A stretch of DNA of 8,081 nt from JBCBWG01 sp039039985 (GTDB taxonomy: Bacteria; Pseudomonadota; Alphaproteobacteria; Rhizobiales; Hyphomicrobiaceae). The stretch spans positions 1-8,081 of the forward strand of contig JBCCOV010000217.1 in assembly GCA_039039985.1 (NCBI GenBank). The letters run 5' to 3'. Both the position numbers and the translations under genes were made by a program. How positions within the stretch are numbered: the stretch's first letter is position 1; each line of letters opens with the position of its first letter. The notes beneath the pieces were generated by a model. The model was not told the origin of the DNA and searched no databases. It worked only from the letters and a program-made list of their open reading frames with translations. Below are positions 1 to 5,814 of the stretch, piece after piece.

Positions 1-310
1 CGAGCCCTACCCCGGGCCGCGCCTGCGGCCCGGCGCGTGGCGCCGCCCCCGCGCAGGGCCCGGCCGTCAGGCCGGAACAGCCCGTGTGCGACGAGGCTTT
101 GTTTGCGCTACCGCTCGCGAGCGGTAGCGCAACGAAAGACTCGCGAGCGGTAGCGCAAACAAAGCCTCTTCGCTCACGGGCTGTTCCGGCCTGACGGCCG
201 GGCCCTGCGCGGGGGCGGCGCAACGCGCCGGGCCGCAGTCGCGGCCCGAGATAGTGCTCGACGGCTGGCCAGCGCCCGAGCTGCGAGCGTGCGAACAGCG
301 CAAACGAAAG
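1..310. repeat. Large inverted repeat made of two tail-to-tail copies of a GC-rich intergenic repeat
   Basis: Arms 13-121 and 140-248 are reverse complements at 105 of 109 positions (mismatches at 22, 39, 87 and 92 of the left arm), around an 18-nt centre. Within each arm are smaller hairpins: 13-32 (8-bp stem CGGGCCGC, loop gcct) and 60-75 (stem CCGGCC, loop gtca). The right copy continues on the minus strand to about 310; 283-303 is the exact 21-nt reverse complement of 5821-5841 and 6084-6104. Bases 1-12 resemble the module that precedes the same hairpin in the copies near 5920 and 6180, so the left copy probably runs off the window. A reading frame spans this stretch on the minus strand, but it only translates the repeat. 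The arrangement lies downstream of bamE, so bamE transcripts that read on would form a very long hairpin. Confidence 0.9.
103..132. repeat. 30-bp perfect palindrome near the centre of the large inverted repeat
   Basis: The left half is TTGCGCTACCGCTCG and the right half is its exact reverse complement. The motif TGCGCTACCGCTCGCGA within it recurs on the minus strand at 141-157 and on the plus strand near 5870-5885 and 6133-6148, so it is one module of the dispersed repeat family. It gives the centre of the large inverted repeat an alternative, smaller cruciform or hairpin. Confidence 0.85.
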
Positions 311-370
311 CGGCTCCGTTTGGGGGCGCTTTCTTCTGTTTCTGATCTTCGAGACGTCACGCTGTGAGTG

Positions 371-388
371 TCAGGTCAGTCAGGTCAG
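371..388 (+). repeat. 9-bp perfect tandem duplication
   Basis: TCAGGTCAG occurs twice back to back, directly after the bamE stop codon (on the downstream side for bamE). No function is evident. It is probably a slippage product at the edge of the repeat region. Confidence 0.6.
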
Positions 389-389
389 C

Positions 390-896
390 TTACGAGCCGG
401 ACTGGATTGGGCCCACACCCTTACCGATATTGCGGAACAGCATCTTCAGAACCGTATCATCATTGGTGTTCGCCGATGGCGTCGTTTTCGTTGCGTAGTC
501 GAACACCTTGCCATCCTTCAAACCGTAATTGGCGACCCGGTCGACGGTTCCAACCGGCGAGAAGTAAACGGCCAACACCTTGCGATCGATTTCCTTGGGC
601 TTGAAGAACGAGGTCTGAGACATCGTCGACGAGATATAATAGTAGGCGCTGCCGTTAGGTGAGCGCGATTTCGTGGCCGGTGTGCCCAATGCCACCCGGA
701 CTTCATCTTCCCCCATACCGGGCTGGATCAGTTGCACGTCGGTTGCCCGCAGCTGATGACCGTGCTTGGTGACGGTCGCGCCGCATGCAGACACAAGGAG
801 CAACGCCGCGGCGGCGGCACAGGCGCGCAGGGCCATCCGGCGCGCGCTCGGTCGCGTAACGACTGAGTCTTGTGGCAACAGGGTCGCGTTCGTCAT
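390..896 (-). CDS. bamE: Outer membrane protein assembly factor BamE (SmpA/OmlA lipoprotein)
   Basis: This is the small lipoprotein of the BAM complex, which inserts beta-barrel proteins into the outer membrane. It has 168 residues. Residues 21-38 form a lipoprotein signal: a hydrophobic Ala/Leu stretch ending in V-S-A-C, with Cys38 as the expected lipidated residue. The SmpA/OmlA-like part covers about residues 45-140 and contains IQPGMGEDEVRVALGTPA followed by AYYYIS, matching the family pattern of a helix, a LG-P turn and an aromatic beta strand. The C-terminal tail (LKMLFRNIGKGVGP) is of the alphaproteobacterial kind. I chose the ATG at 896-894 because an AGAGGG ribosome binding site lies about 7 nt upstream. 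The upstream in-frame ATG at 1073 would bury the signal peptide, and Met21 lacks a binding site. The n-region of 20 residues is somewhat long. The gene diverges from the chaperone gene. Confidence 0.9.
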   Translation of the reverse strand: MTNATLLPQDSVVTRPSARRMALRACAAAAALLLVSACGATVTKHGHQLRATDVQLIQPGMGEDEVRVALGTPATKSRSPNGSAYYYISSTMSQTSFFKPKEIDRKVLAVYFSPVGTVDRVANYGLKDGKVFDYATKTTPSANTNDDTVLKMLFRNIGKGVGPIQSGS

Positions 897-910
897 ATCT
901 ATCCCTCTAT

Positions 911-956
911 CCCGTGCTCGACCCGGCCCGTGCTCGACCCGGCCCGTGCTCGACCT
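911..956. repeat. 16-bp tandem repeat, about three copies, in the bamE leader
   Basis: CCCGTGCTCGACCCGG occurs at 911-926 and 927-942, with a truncated third copy at 943-956 (14 nt, last base divergent). It lies between bamE and the divergent chaperone gene, immediately upstream of the bamE ribosome binding site, so it is probably transcribed as part of the bamE 5' leader. The remaining 897-1050 must hold both divergent promoters. I could not identify convincing -35/-10 pairs there. Confidence 0.85.
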
Positions 957-1050
957 AGTCAGTCCCGGCGCGCGACTCACAAGCAAGAGCACGACTGTAG
1001 CAACTCCGTGGCAAACAGCGACGGTCGGTGTCGATAAGTGTGAGGCCCAG

Positions 1051-1584
1051 ATGCTCGCTTGGCTGAAGTCCAATTCTACAACCCATCGCGCAGCAACAGA
1101 TTTATATGGCTGTGTTGTGGCGCAGGCCCGGGAACCGGTATTCTATCGAGATTTTGGTGTGCCGGACACGGCAGAAGGCCGGTATGAGATGATTGTTCTT
1201 CATATGTTTGCTGTAATCGAGCGTCTGCGCAACAGTGCACAGACACGCGATGCCGAGCGGCTTGCGCGTGAGCTGACAAGCGTGTTCGTGACGGATATGG
1301 ATGACAACTTCCGCGAAATGGGCGTTGGGGACTTGACAGTGCCGCGCAAGGTTAAGAAAGCCGCGGGTGCATTGTACGACCGGACCATGGCCTACCGCGC
1401 CTTGGCCGGGGATGGTGATGCGAACGGTCTCGCAGCGGCGTTGGCCGAGAATTGCGGCCTGGGCGGAGCGACCGTGAACGGCGCCGCACTTGCGCATTAT
1501 CTCAAGCAACTCGAGCAGAGCCTTGCCGAGCAACCGGACGCAAGCCTTCTGGCCGGTCAGGTGCAGTTCGACAGTGTCCAGTAG
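1051..1584 (+). CDS. Ubiquinol-cytochrome c chaperone family protein (CBP3/UQCC1-like)
   Basis: This is a 177-residue protein of the family that includes yeast Cbp3 and human UQCC1, which assist cytochrome b synthesis and bc1 complex assembly. In bacteria the role is inferred from homology. The family signature is clear: residues 20-53 contain CVVAQAREPVFYRDFGVPDT followed by EGRYEMIVLHMF, and residues 79-103 contain the second conserved block FVTDMDDNFREMGVGD followed by VPRKVKK. No signal peptide or membrane segment is seen, consistent with a cytoplasmic or membrane-associated chaperone. The ATG at 1051 has a GAGG 5 nt upstream and matches the usual N-terminus. The frame stays open back to 766, but that extension is antisense to bamE and carries the tandem-repeat translation, so I reject it. 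DUF177 follows after 60 bp, suggesting cotranscription unless the hairpin in the gap terminates. Confidence 0.88.
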   Translation: MLAWLKSNSTTHRAATDLYGCVVAQAREPVFYRDFGVPDTAEGRYEMIVLHMFAVIERLRNSAQTRDAERLARELTSVFVTDMDDNFREMGVGDLTVPRKVKKAAGALYDRTMAYRALAGDGDANGLAAALAENCGLGGATVNGAALAHYLKQLEQSLAEQPDASLLAGQVQFDSVQ

Positions 1585-1587
1585 TCG

Positions 1588-1621
1588 GGCCCCCCCGGCC
1601 GGGCCTGATCCATTTTATTTT
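1588..1621 (+). terminator. Possible weak intrinsic terminator between the chaperone and DUF177 genes
   Basis: GGCCC (1588-1592) can pair with GGGCC (1601-1605) around an 8-nt loop, and a T-rich stretch ATTTTATTTT lies at 1612-1621. The stem is short and the T tract begins 6 nt after it, so it may only attenuate. An internal palindrome CCCGGCCGGG offers an alternative fold, and the region includes a run of seven C (1590-1596). Confidence 0.3.
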
Positions 1622-1644
1622 AAGCTGCGAGGTGCGGCACATCG

Positions 1645-2178
1645 ATGCTGGACTGGACTCACACGACCGATTCTATACCGAAGGATGGCGCAGTATTCGC
1701 TCAGAGCGCCGACTTGGCCGCGCGCGAGACGATGGCGACAGAGTTCAATCTGCTCGGCTGCCATGCACTCCGCTCGGACTATACCATTCGCCCCCGGTCT
1801 GACGGCCGGTATCAGGTATCCGGCACGCTCAGGGCCGAGATTGCTCAGGCGTGCGTTGTAACGCTTGAGCCCGTGACCCAAACCATTCAGGAAACATTCG
1901 ACGTCACATTTTGTCCGCCGGACCAATTGGAGAACGACGAGCCGGAGTTTGATGCGCTTGAGGCCGATGATCGTGAGCCGTTAGAGCGCGATCAAATCCC
2001 GGTCGGCCGGGTGCTCGCGCAGATCCTGTCGCTTGCAATTCCGCCGTTTCCACGAGCAGACGGCGCCAGTTTGCATCAGACCGAAGCCGGGCAGGACCCC
2101 GATGACACCGCACAATCGCCGTTCGCGGCGCTGGCGCAGCTGCGCCAACCGGATGATAAAGGGCCGGGTGAGTCGTGA
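1645..2178 (+). CDS. DUF177/YceD family protein
   Basis: This is a 177-residue protein of the DUF177 (YceD) family. Relatives in bacteria and plants are linked to large-ribosomal-subunit RNA accumulation; the molecular action is not established. The conserved core is visible: residues 60-90 give GTLRAEIAQACVVTLEPV with I-Q-E-T-F following, then an acidic stretch (residues 93-112), then a block near 118-140 ending SLAIPPFPR-DGAS, and a C-terminal SPFAALAQL (158-166) matching the usual N/S-PF-L--L ending. The family's common Cys is Cys70. The ATG at 1645 is preceded by a GAGGTG about 10 nt upstream. In enterobacteria this gene precedes rpmF-plsX-fabH; here plsX follows directly after a 331-bp gap with no rpmF. 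The gene seems ordinary for an alphaproteobacterium. Confidence 0.85.
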   Translation: MLDWTHTTDSIPKDGAVFAQSADLAARETMATEFNLLGCHALRSDYTIRPRSDGRYQVSGTLRAEIAQACVVTLEPVTQTIQETFDVTFCPPDQLENDEPEFDALEADDREPLERDQIPVGRVLAQILSLAIPPFPRADGASLHQTEAGQDPDDTAQSPFAALAQLRQPDDKGPGES

Positions 2179-2509
2179 TGTCGACGCATCCGGGCCAAAC
2201 GGATTTCGAAACCATGTGAGACAGCCGCTTGTGTTGTCCTCGACTTTGGATATGTTCCTCCCGCGTTGAGCAGCCTAAAAGCACGTCCGCTGAGGTGAAC
2301 GCGCAGCGCCAGCTCCTGGGCCGGCGCAAGCTAAAACGAAAGTGCCTAAGATCGACGGCTAAACCATTTCCGCCATGGGCGGCCTCACTTCGCGGGGCCA
2401 CACCCCCACCCGGTCACCCAACGGTATGATGTCATGGGGAGCCGGCCAGGACGACGGAATGAATGGGGTGTGGGATGGTTCCAGCTCAATCTGAAAGACT
2501 CTAGTCAGA
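2179..2509 (+). other. Non-coding gap between the DUF177 gene and plsX
   Basis: This 331-bp stretch has no supported gene. Small frames exist on both strands but show no ribosome binding site, composition or motif suggesting a protein. I checked specifically for rpmF (ribosomal protein L32), whose N-terminus is distinctive, and found nothing. A possible sigma-70-like promoter is TTGTGT (2229-2234), 16 nt, TATGTT (2251-2256), which would give plsX its own transcript with a leader of about 250 nt. It is a weak match. The last 36 bp hold a dyad described separately. Confidence 0.5.
2474..2496 (+). promoter_or_regulatory. Dyad TTCCAG-N6-CTGAAA in the plsX leader
   Basis: The imperfect inverted repeat TTCCAG (2479-2484 region) and CTGAAA sits 13 nt before the plsX ATG. 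The 23-nt block 2474-2496 matches the reverse complement of 5636-5658 at 21 of 23 positions. That second copy, just after the merR stop, is a perfect dyad. The spacing suits an operator for a dimeric regulator, or the two sequences could pair as RNA. Both readings are inference. Confidence 0.5.
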
Positions 2510-3559
2510 ATGTCATCGCCGACAATTATTGCGCTTGACGCCATGGGTGGTGATTTCGGCCCGGCGGTCGTAATCCCTGGCGCAGCCCTATCGCGTGAAC
2601 GCCATCCGGATGTTCGCTTCCTGCTCTACGGGGACCAGGCGGAGATCAAGGCGCAAATCGCCAAACACCCTGAACTGGCGACGGCGAGCGATATCATCCA
2701 CTGCGAGACCGTAATTGGTATGGATGAGCGCCCGGCTCAGGCGATGCGCCGCGGCAAAGGTTCAAGCATGTGGTCCGCCATCGAGGCGGTTCGGGACGGT
2801 GAGGCGGCGGCGGTCGTTTCCGGTGGAAACACCGGCGCGTTGATGGCGATTTCCAAGCTCCTGCTGCGCCCGATCGCCGATATCGAGCGCCCGGCGATTG
2901 CGGCGATCTGGCCGACCGTCAAGAGTGAGTGCATTGTCCTTGATGTCGGCGCCAACATTGGAGCGACACCCGAGCAGCTGTGCGATTTCGCGCTGATGGG
3001 GGCCGCGATGGCACGCGCCCTTTACCATATCGAGCGCCCAAGCGTCGGACTGCTTAATGTCGGTGCTGAGGATATCAAAGGCGACGAAGGTGTCCGTCAG
3101 GCCCATGCCTGGCTGCGGGACACGTCTGATATGCCGATCGACTATCATGGGTTTGTCGAAGGTGATTCGATCGGTTTCGGGCAGGTTGATGTTGTTGTGA
3201 CGGAAGGGTTTGCCGGCAACGTCGCGCTGAAGGCGGCCGAAGGCACAGCGCGGCAGATCGCCGTTTATCTGCGCGAAGCGATGCAGAGATCTCTCATGTC
3301 GCGTCTGGGTGCCTTTCTTGCTCGGGGTGGTTTTCAAGTCTTGCGCCAAAAGATGGATCCGCGTCGTGTTAATGGTGGCACGTTCCTGGGGCTTAATGGC
3401 CTCGCCATCAAATCCCATGGGGGAACTGACGCAGTTGGCTTTGCAAGTGCGATCGATCTCGGCTACGACATGGCGCGCAGCGCATTGCTGGCGCGCATGT
3501 CCGAGGATGTCGGATCGTTCCACGGCAAGCTCGCCAACACCGTCGCCGCTGCGGATTAG
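2510..3559 (+). CDS. plsX: Phosphate acyltransferase PlsX
   Basis: PlsX converts acyl-ACP and phosphate to acyl-phosphate, the donor used by PlsY to begin phospholipid synthesis; it is a soluble, membrane-associated enzyme. The 349 residues fit the family length. Diagnostic motifs: IIALDAMGGDFGP (6-18), SGGNTGALMAISKLLL (104-119), LDVGANIGATPEQL (144-157), NVGAEDIKGDEGVRQA (183-198), FVEGDSI (215-221), TEGFAGNVALKAAEG (231-245) and NGGTFLGLNGLAIKSHGGTDA (288-308). The start is well bounded: an in-frame TGA at 2492-2494 lies upstream and no other start codon intervenes before the ATG at 2510. There is no good Shine-Dalgarno sequence; the leader just before the ATG is occupied by the dyad at 2474-2496. 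fabH follows after 98 bp, as in many bacteria. Confidence 0.96.
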   Translation: MSSPTIIALDAMGGDFGPAVVIPGAALSRERHPDVRFLLYGDQAEIKAQIAKHPELATASDIIHCETVIGMDERPAQAMRRGKGSSMWSAIEAVRDGEAAAVVSGGNTGALMAISKLLLRPIADIERPAIAAIWPTVKSECIVLDVGANIGATPEQLCDFALMGAAMARALYHIERPSVGLLNVGAEDIKGDEGVRQAHAWLRDTSDMPIDYHGFVEGDSIGFGQVDVVVTEGFAGNVALKAAEGTARQIAVYLREAMQRSLMSRLGAFLARGGFQVLRQKMDPRRVNGGTFLGLNGLAIKSHGGTDAVGFASAIDLGYDMARSALLARMSEDVGSFHGKLANTVAAAD

Positions 3560-3657
3560 GGTGCTGCGCGTGCAGTCAGCCAAACTGAGCAACGTCTGAA
3601 CGACGCAGCGGAAATCTCCGGACCGTGGGGGGGCCCGGTTTAGCTTCGGAGGAACGT

Positions 3658-4635
3658 GTGGCCGTAATCCGATCGGTCTTTCGTGGGGTGGGGGCCTGCT
3701 TGCCGAAGCGGGTGGTAACGAACAGCGAACTCAGCAAGATTGTCGACACCACCGACGATTGGATCCGCGAGCGTACGGGCATTGAAGCGCGTCACATCGC
3801 GTCGGATGAAGAGCGCACGTCGGATCTCGCCATAGCGGCATCGAAGCAGGCGCTGATTCGCGCTGGTCTTGATCCGGTTGATATCGATCTCGTCATTTGT
3901 GCCACCGCCACGCCGGACCGCACATTTCCGGCCACTGCTGTGCGCGTCCAACACGGACTGGGTGTCACAAAGGGTGCCGCATTCGACATACAAGCCGTCT
4001 GTTCCGGCTTCGTTTACGCGCTGGCGACTGCGGACAACTTCCTAAAAGCCGGTCAAGGTAAACGCGCCGTTGTTGTGGGTGCGGAGACGTTTTCGCGCAT
4101 TCTCGACTGGAAGGACCGGACGACGTGCGTTCTGTTCGGCGACGGCGCCGGCGCGGTCGTTCTCGAAGCACAGACCGTAACTGGCGGGCGCGATGATCCC
4201 GGCATACTCGCGTCTCGGATCCGGTCTGATGGTCGTTTTGAGGATCTGCTCTACGTCGACGGCGGGCCTGGTACGACACGCACGACAGGACATCTCAGAA
4301 TGAACGGGCGCGAGGTCTTTCGCCACGCGGTCCAGAAAATCTCAGGCGTGATTGAAGAGACCCTGGTGATGACCGGGTACGCCGCCGATGAGATTGACCT
4401 GTTTGTGCCGCATCAGGCCAACATGCGCATTCTCGACGGAGTCGCCAAGAAACTCGGCGTTCCGAACGAGCGCATCGTACGGACCGTCGCCCAACACGGC
4501 AATACATCGGCGGCGTCCATACCACTGGCGCTCAATGCTGCGGTCGAGAAAGGCCAGCTGGAAGAGGGCAAGCTGGTGCTGATGGAAGCCATGGGTGGCG
4601 GCTTCACGTGGGGTGCGGTTCTCGCGCGTTGGTAG
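3658..4635 (+). CDS. fabH: Beta-ketoacyl-ACP synthase III (FabH)
   Basis: FabH condenses acetyl-CoA with malonyl-ACP, the first elongation step of type II fatty acid synthesis. The predicted protein has 325 residues, typical for the family. The thiolase-fold catalytic triad is intact: Cys115 in FDIQAVCSGFVYAL, His252 in LFVPHQANMRI and Asn282 in AQHGNTSAASIPLAL. Other hallmarks are TTDDWIRERTGI near residues 31-42, CVLFGDGAGAVVLE near 157-170 and the C-terminal GGGFTWGAVLARW. I chose the GTG at 3658 because GGAGG (3648-3652) lies 5 nt upstream. A GTG at 3625 in the same frame would add 11 residues, translating a G-rich spacer, and lacks a binding site. The 98-bp gap to plsX contains a run of seven G. 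The product would supply acyl-ACP, the substrate of the upstream plsX product. Confidence 0.96.
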   Translation: MAVIRSVFRGVGACLPKRVVTNSELSKIVDTTDDWIRERTGIEARHIASDEERTSDLAIAASKQALIRAGLDPVDIDLVICATATPDRTFPATAVRVQHGLGVTKGAAFDIQAVCSGFVYALATADNFLKAGQGKRAVVVGAETFSRILDWKDRTTCVLFGDGAGAVVLEAQTVTGGRDDPGILASRIRSDGRFEDLLYVDGGPGTTRTTGHLRMNGREVFRHAVQKISGVIEETLVMTGYAADEIDLFVPHQANMRILDGVAKKLGVPNERIVRTVAQHGNTSAASIPLALNAAVEKGQLEEGKLVLMEAMGGGFTWGAVLARW

Positions 4636-4742
4636 AAATCCGGAAACCGGTTTGCCATGGCAGATGGGCGTGACGGCTCTATCCGCCGTCTGAGCACCAA
4701 AAGGTTTCACAAAGAATATCAGCTGCTTGAACGCGTGAACGA

Positions 4743-4771
4743 TTGACCTCGCTCTTTGGTTGCGGCAGATT
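4743..4771 (+). promoter_or_regulatory. Candidate promoter for ihfA-merR
   Basis: TTGACC (4743-4748) matches the -35 consensus at five of six positions, and CAGATT (4766-4771) follows after 17 nt as a poor -10. A transcript starting near 4778 would have a leader of under 20 nt before the ihfA ATG, just enough for the GGAGGG ribosome binding site. The 159-bp gap after fabH makes a separate promoter plausible. It also contains the 10-bp palindrome AAACCGGTTT at 4644-4653, of unknown role. Confidence 0.3.
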
Positions 4772-4794
4772 TGTCGCACTGCGGAGGGCCTAGC

Positions 4795-5112
4795 ATGGGT
4801 AGCAAAACGTTAACGCGAGCCGATCTTGCAGAAGCGCTCGTTCAAAAAGTTGGATTGCCGCGCAACGAGTCTCAGGAACTCGTCGAAATGATTTTGCGGG
4901 AAATCAGCAATACGCTCGTCGATGGCGAGCCGGTCAAGTTATCGTCGTTCGGCTCGTTTGGCATACGCGAGAAGGGCGAACGCGTCGGCCGGAACCCGAA
5001 GACGGGCGAAGAGGTGCCAATTACACCTCGCCGCGTTCTTGTGTTTCGTCCGTCAAACATCATGAAGGACCGGATCAACACCGGATTGCTCGGACGCAAG
5101 GTGGACCATTGA
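4795..5112 (+). CDS. ihfA: Integration host factor subunit alpha
   Basis: IHF alpha forms a heterodimer with IHF beta that bends DNA sharply at specific sites and serves promoters, recombination and replication. The 105 residues cover the complete DNABII fold: TLTRADLAEALVQKVGL (5-21), LVDGEPVKLSSFGSFGIREK (41-60), and the DNA-binding beta arm GRNPKTGEEVPI with PRRVLVFRPS (65-87). Pro68 in the arm corresponds to the DNA-intercalating proline. The alpha rather than beta or HU assignment rests on GRNPKTGEEVPIT and on the fabH-ihfA-merR gene order. The ATG at 4795 has GGAGGG 6 nt upstream. An in-frame TTG at 4756 would add 13 residues and is not needed. The stop codon overlaps the start of the MerR gene. 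Confidence 0.94.
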   Translation: MGSKTLTRADLAEALVQKVGLPRNESQELVEMILREISNTLVDGEPVKLSSFGSFGIREKGERVGRNPKTGEEVPITPRRVLVFRPSNIMKDRINTGLLGRKVDH

Positions 5113-5627
5113 GCAGCCAAGCCAAGTCGGGATCGGGATCGAGTAAGTCCGAAGGGGCTTTTCGGACCATCAGCGAGGTTGCGGCGGAACTTCAGGTTCC
5201 AAAGCACGTTTTACGGTTTTGGGAGCTAAAGTTCCCACAGGTTCGGCCGATGAAGCGCGGCGGCGGACGGCGCTATTACCGGCCGGAAGATGCGCGTTTG
5301 CTGCGCGGCATCCGCAGTCTCCTGTACCGGGATGGCTATACCATCAAGGGCGTGCAGAAGATCCTGCGCGAGCAGGGGATCGAAGCCGTAAAACTGTTGG
5401 GCGAAGAGAACGATGGCGCGCATGCGTCCCGGCCGTCGGCGCAAGAAAAGTCTGCGCGTCAACGGACAACACAACCCCAAGTCGTTCCGGGCGTCGTGCT
5501 GGCCCGCGCGCACATCGAGCGGGCGATTGCGGAGCTTGAGGCGTGCCGAACGTTGCTGACGGGCGAGGCACCCGAGCAAATGCCAGCCCGGGGACGCAGC
5601 AAGGATCGCACCGCCATGGCGTCGTGA
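5109..5627 (+). CDS. MerR family transcriptional regulator (MlrA-like subgroup)
   Basis: This is a 172-residue DNA-binding regulator. Residues 19-36 (RTISEVAAELQVPKHVLR) form the helix-turn-helix, FWELKFPQVRPMKR follows, and GGGRRYYRPED (51-61) is the MerR wing. The dimerisation region is short: DGYTIKGVQKILREQGIEAV (75-94), then a polar, low-complexity linker, then a helix near 133-151 (ARAHIERAIAELEACRTLL) that could be a coiled coil. There is no cysteine pattern for metal binding (only Cys146), so it is not a metal-responsive MerR. Its ligand and targets are unknown. The start is TTG at 5109, overlapping the ihfA stop by 4 nt (TTGA), with AAGGTGG 4 nt upstream. No other start precedes the helix-turn-helix, so translation is probably coupled to ihfA. 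It ends with tandem stops TGATGA. Confidence 0.9.
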   Translation: MSSQAKSGSGSSKSEGAFRTISEVAAELQVPKHVLRFWELKFPQVRPMKRGGGRRYYRPEDARLLRGIRSLLYRDGYTIKGVQKILREQGIEAVKLLGEENDGAHASRPSAQEKSARQRTTQPQVVPGVVLARAHIERAIAELEACRTLLTGEAPEQMPARGRSKDRTAMAS

Positions 5628-5634
5628 TGAGACC

Positions 5635-5658
5635 GTTCCAGATTTAGCTGGAACCATC
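5635..5658. promoter_or_regulatory. Perfect dyad GTTCCAG-N6-CTGGAAC after merR
   Basis: GTTCCAG (5635-5641) and CTGGAAC (5648-5654) form a 7-bp inverted repeat with a 6-nt centre, 7 nt after the merR stop. As RNA it could be a hairpin, but no T tract follows directly (CTTCTGTTTT comes only at 5671-5680), so an intrinsic terminator is a weak reading. On the minus strand, 5658-5636 matches the plsX leader block 2474-2496 at 21 of 23 positions. Confidence 0.55.
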
Positions 5659-5680
5659 TCACATCTGTTCCTTCTGTTTT

Positions 5681-5727
5681 ACTGGCCGGCGACCCAACAC
5701 GACGATTTCATGTGAGGCCGGCCCAGT
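5681..5727 (+). repeat. Stem-loop downstream of merR
   Basis: ACTGGCCGGC (5681-5690) pairs with GCCGGCCCAGT (5717-5727) with one bulged base, around a 26-nt loop. It follows a T-rich stretch rather than preceding one. It could stabilise the 3' end of the merR transcript; no other role is evident. Confidence 0.4.
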
Positions 5728-5814
5728 GAATCAATCACGGGGTGCGGGTCCGCGAAGTGAGTCCGCCTATCGCAGGAATGATCTGAAGCTTGTCGTGCCA
5801 AATCAGATCTATGT

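Noticed and set aside
67..360. 97-residue minus-strand frame at the left edge
   Set aside because: It lies in the inverted repeat and its sequence simply translates the repeat modules; related peptides appear from the other repeat copies.
766..1050. 95-residue N-terminal extension of the chaperone gene
   Set aside because: It is antisense to the bamE signal-peptide region and includes the translated 16-bp repeat. The ATG at 1051 has a ribosome binding site and fits the family.
897..1073. Upstream extension of bamE to an ATG at 1073
   Set aside because: It would add 59 residues before a lipoprotein signal peptide and overlaps the divergent chaperone gene. The ATG at 896 has a ribosome binding site.
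2229..2429. Small plus-strand frame in the gap before plsX, considered as a ribosomal-protein-like basic peptide
   Set aside because: Its basic stretch does not match L32 or another small ribosomal protein, and its proline-rich end looks non-coding.
2762..3592. 276-residue minus-strand frame opposite plsX
   Set aside because: It is a shadow of plsX, which carries every family motif on the plus strand.
5635..5680. Rho-independent terminator after merR
   Set aside because: The 7-bp dyad is not directly followed by a T tract; the nearest T-rich stretch is about 17 nt further on. I report it as a dyad instead.
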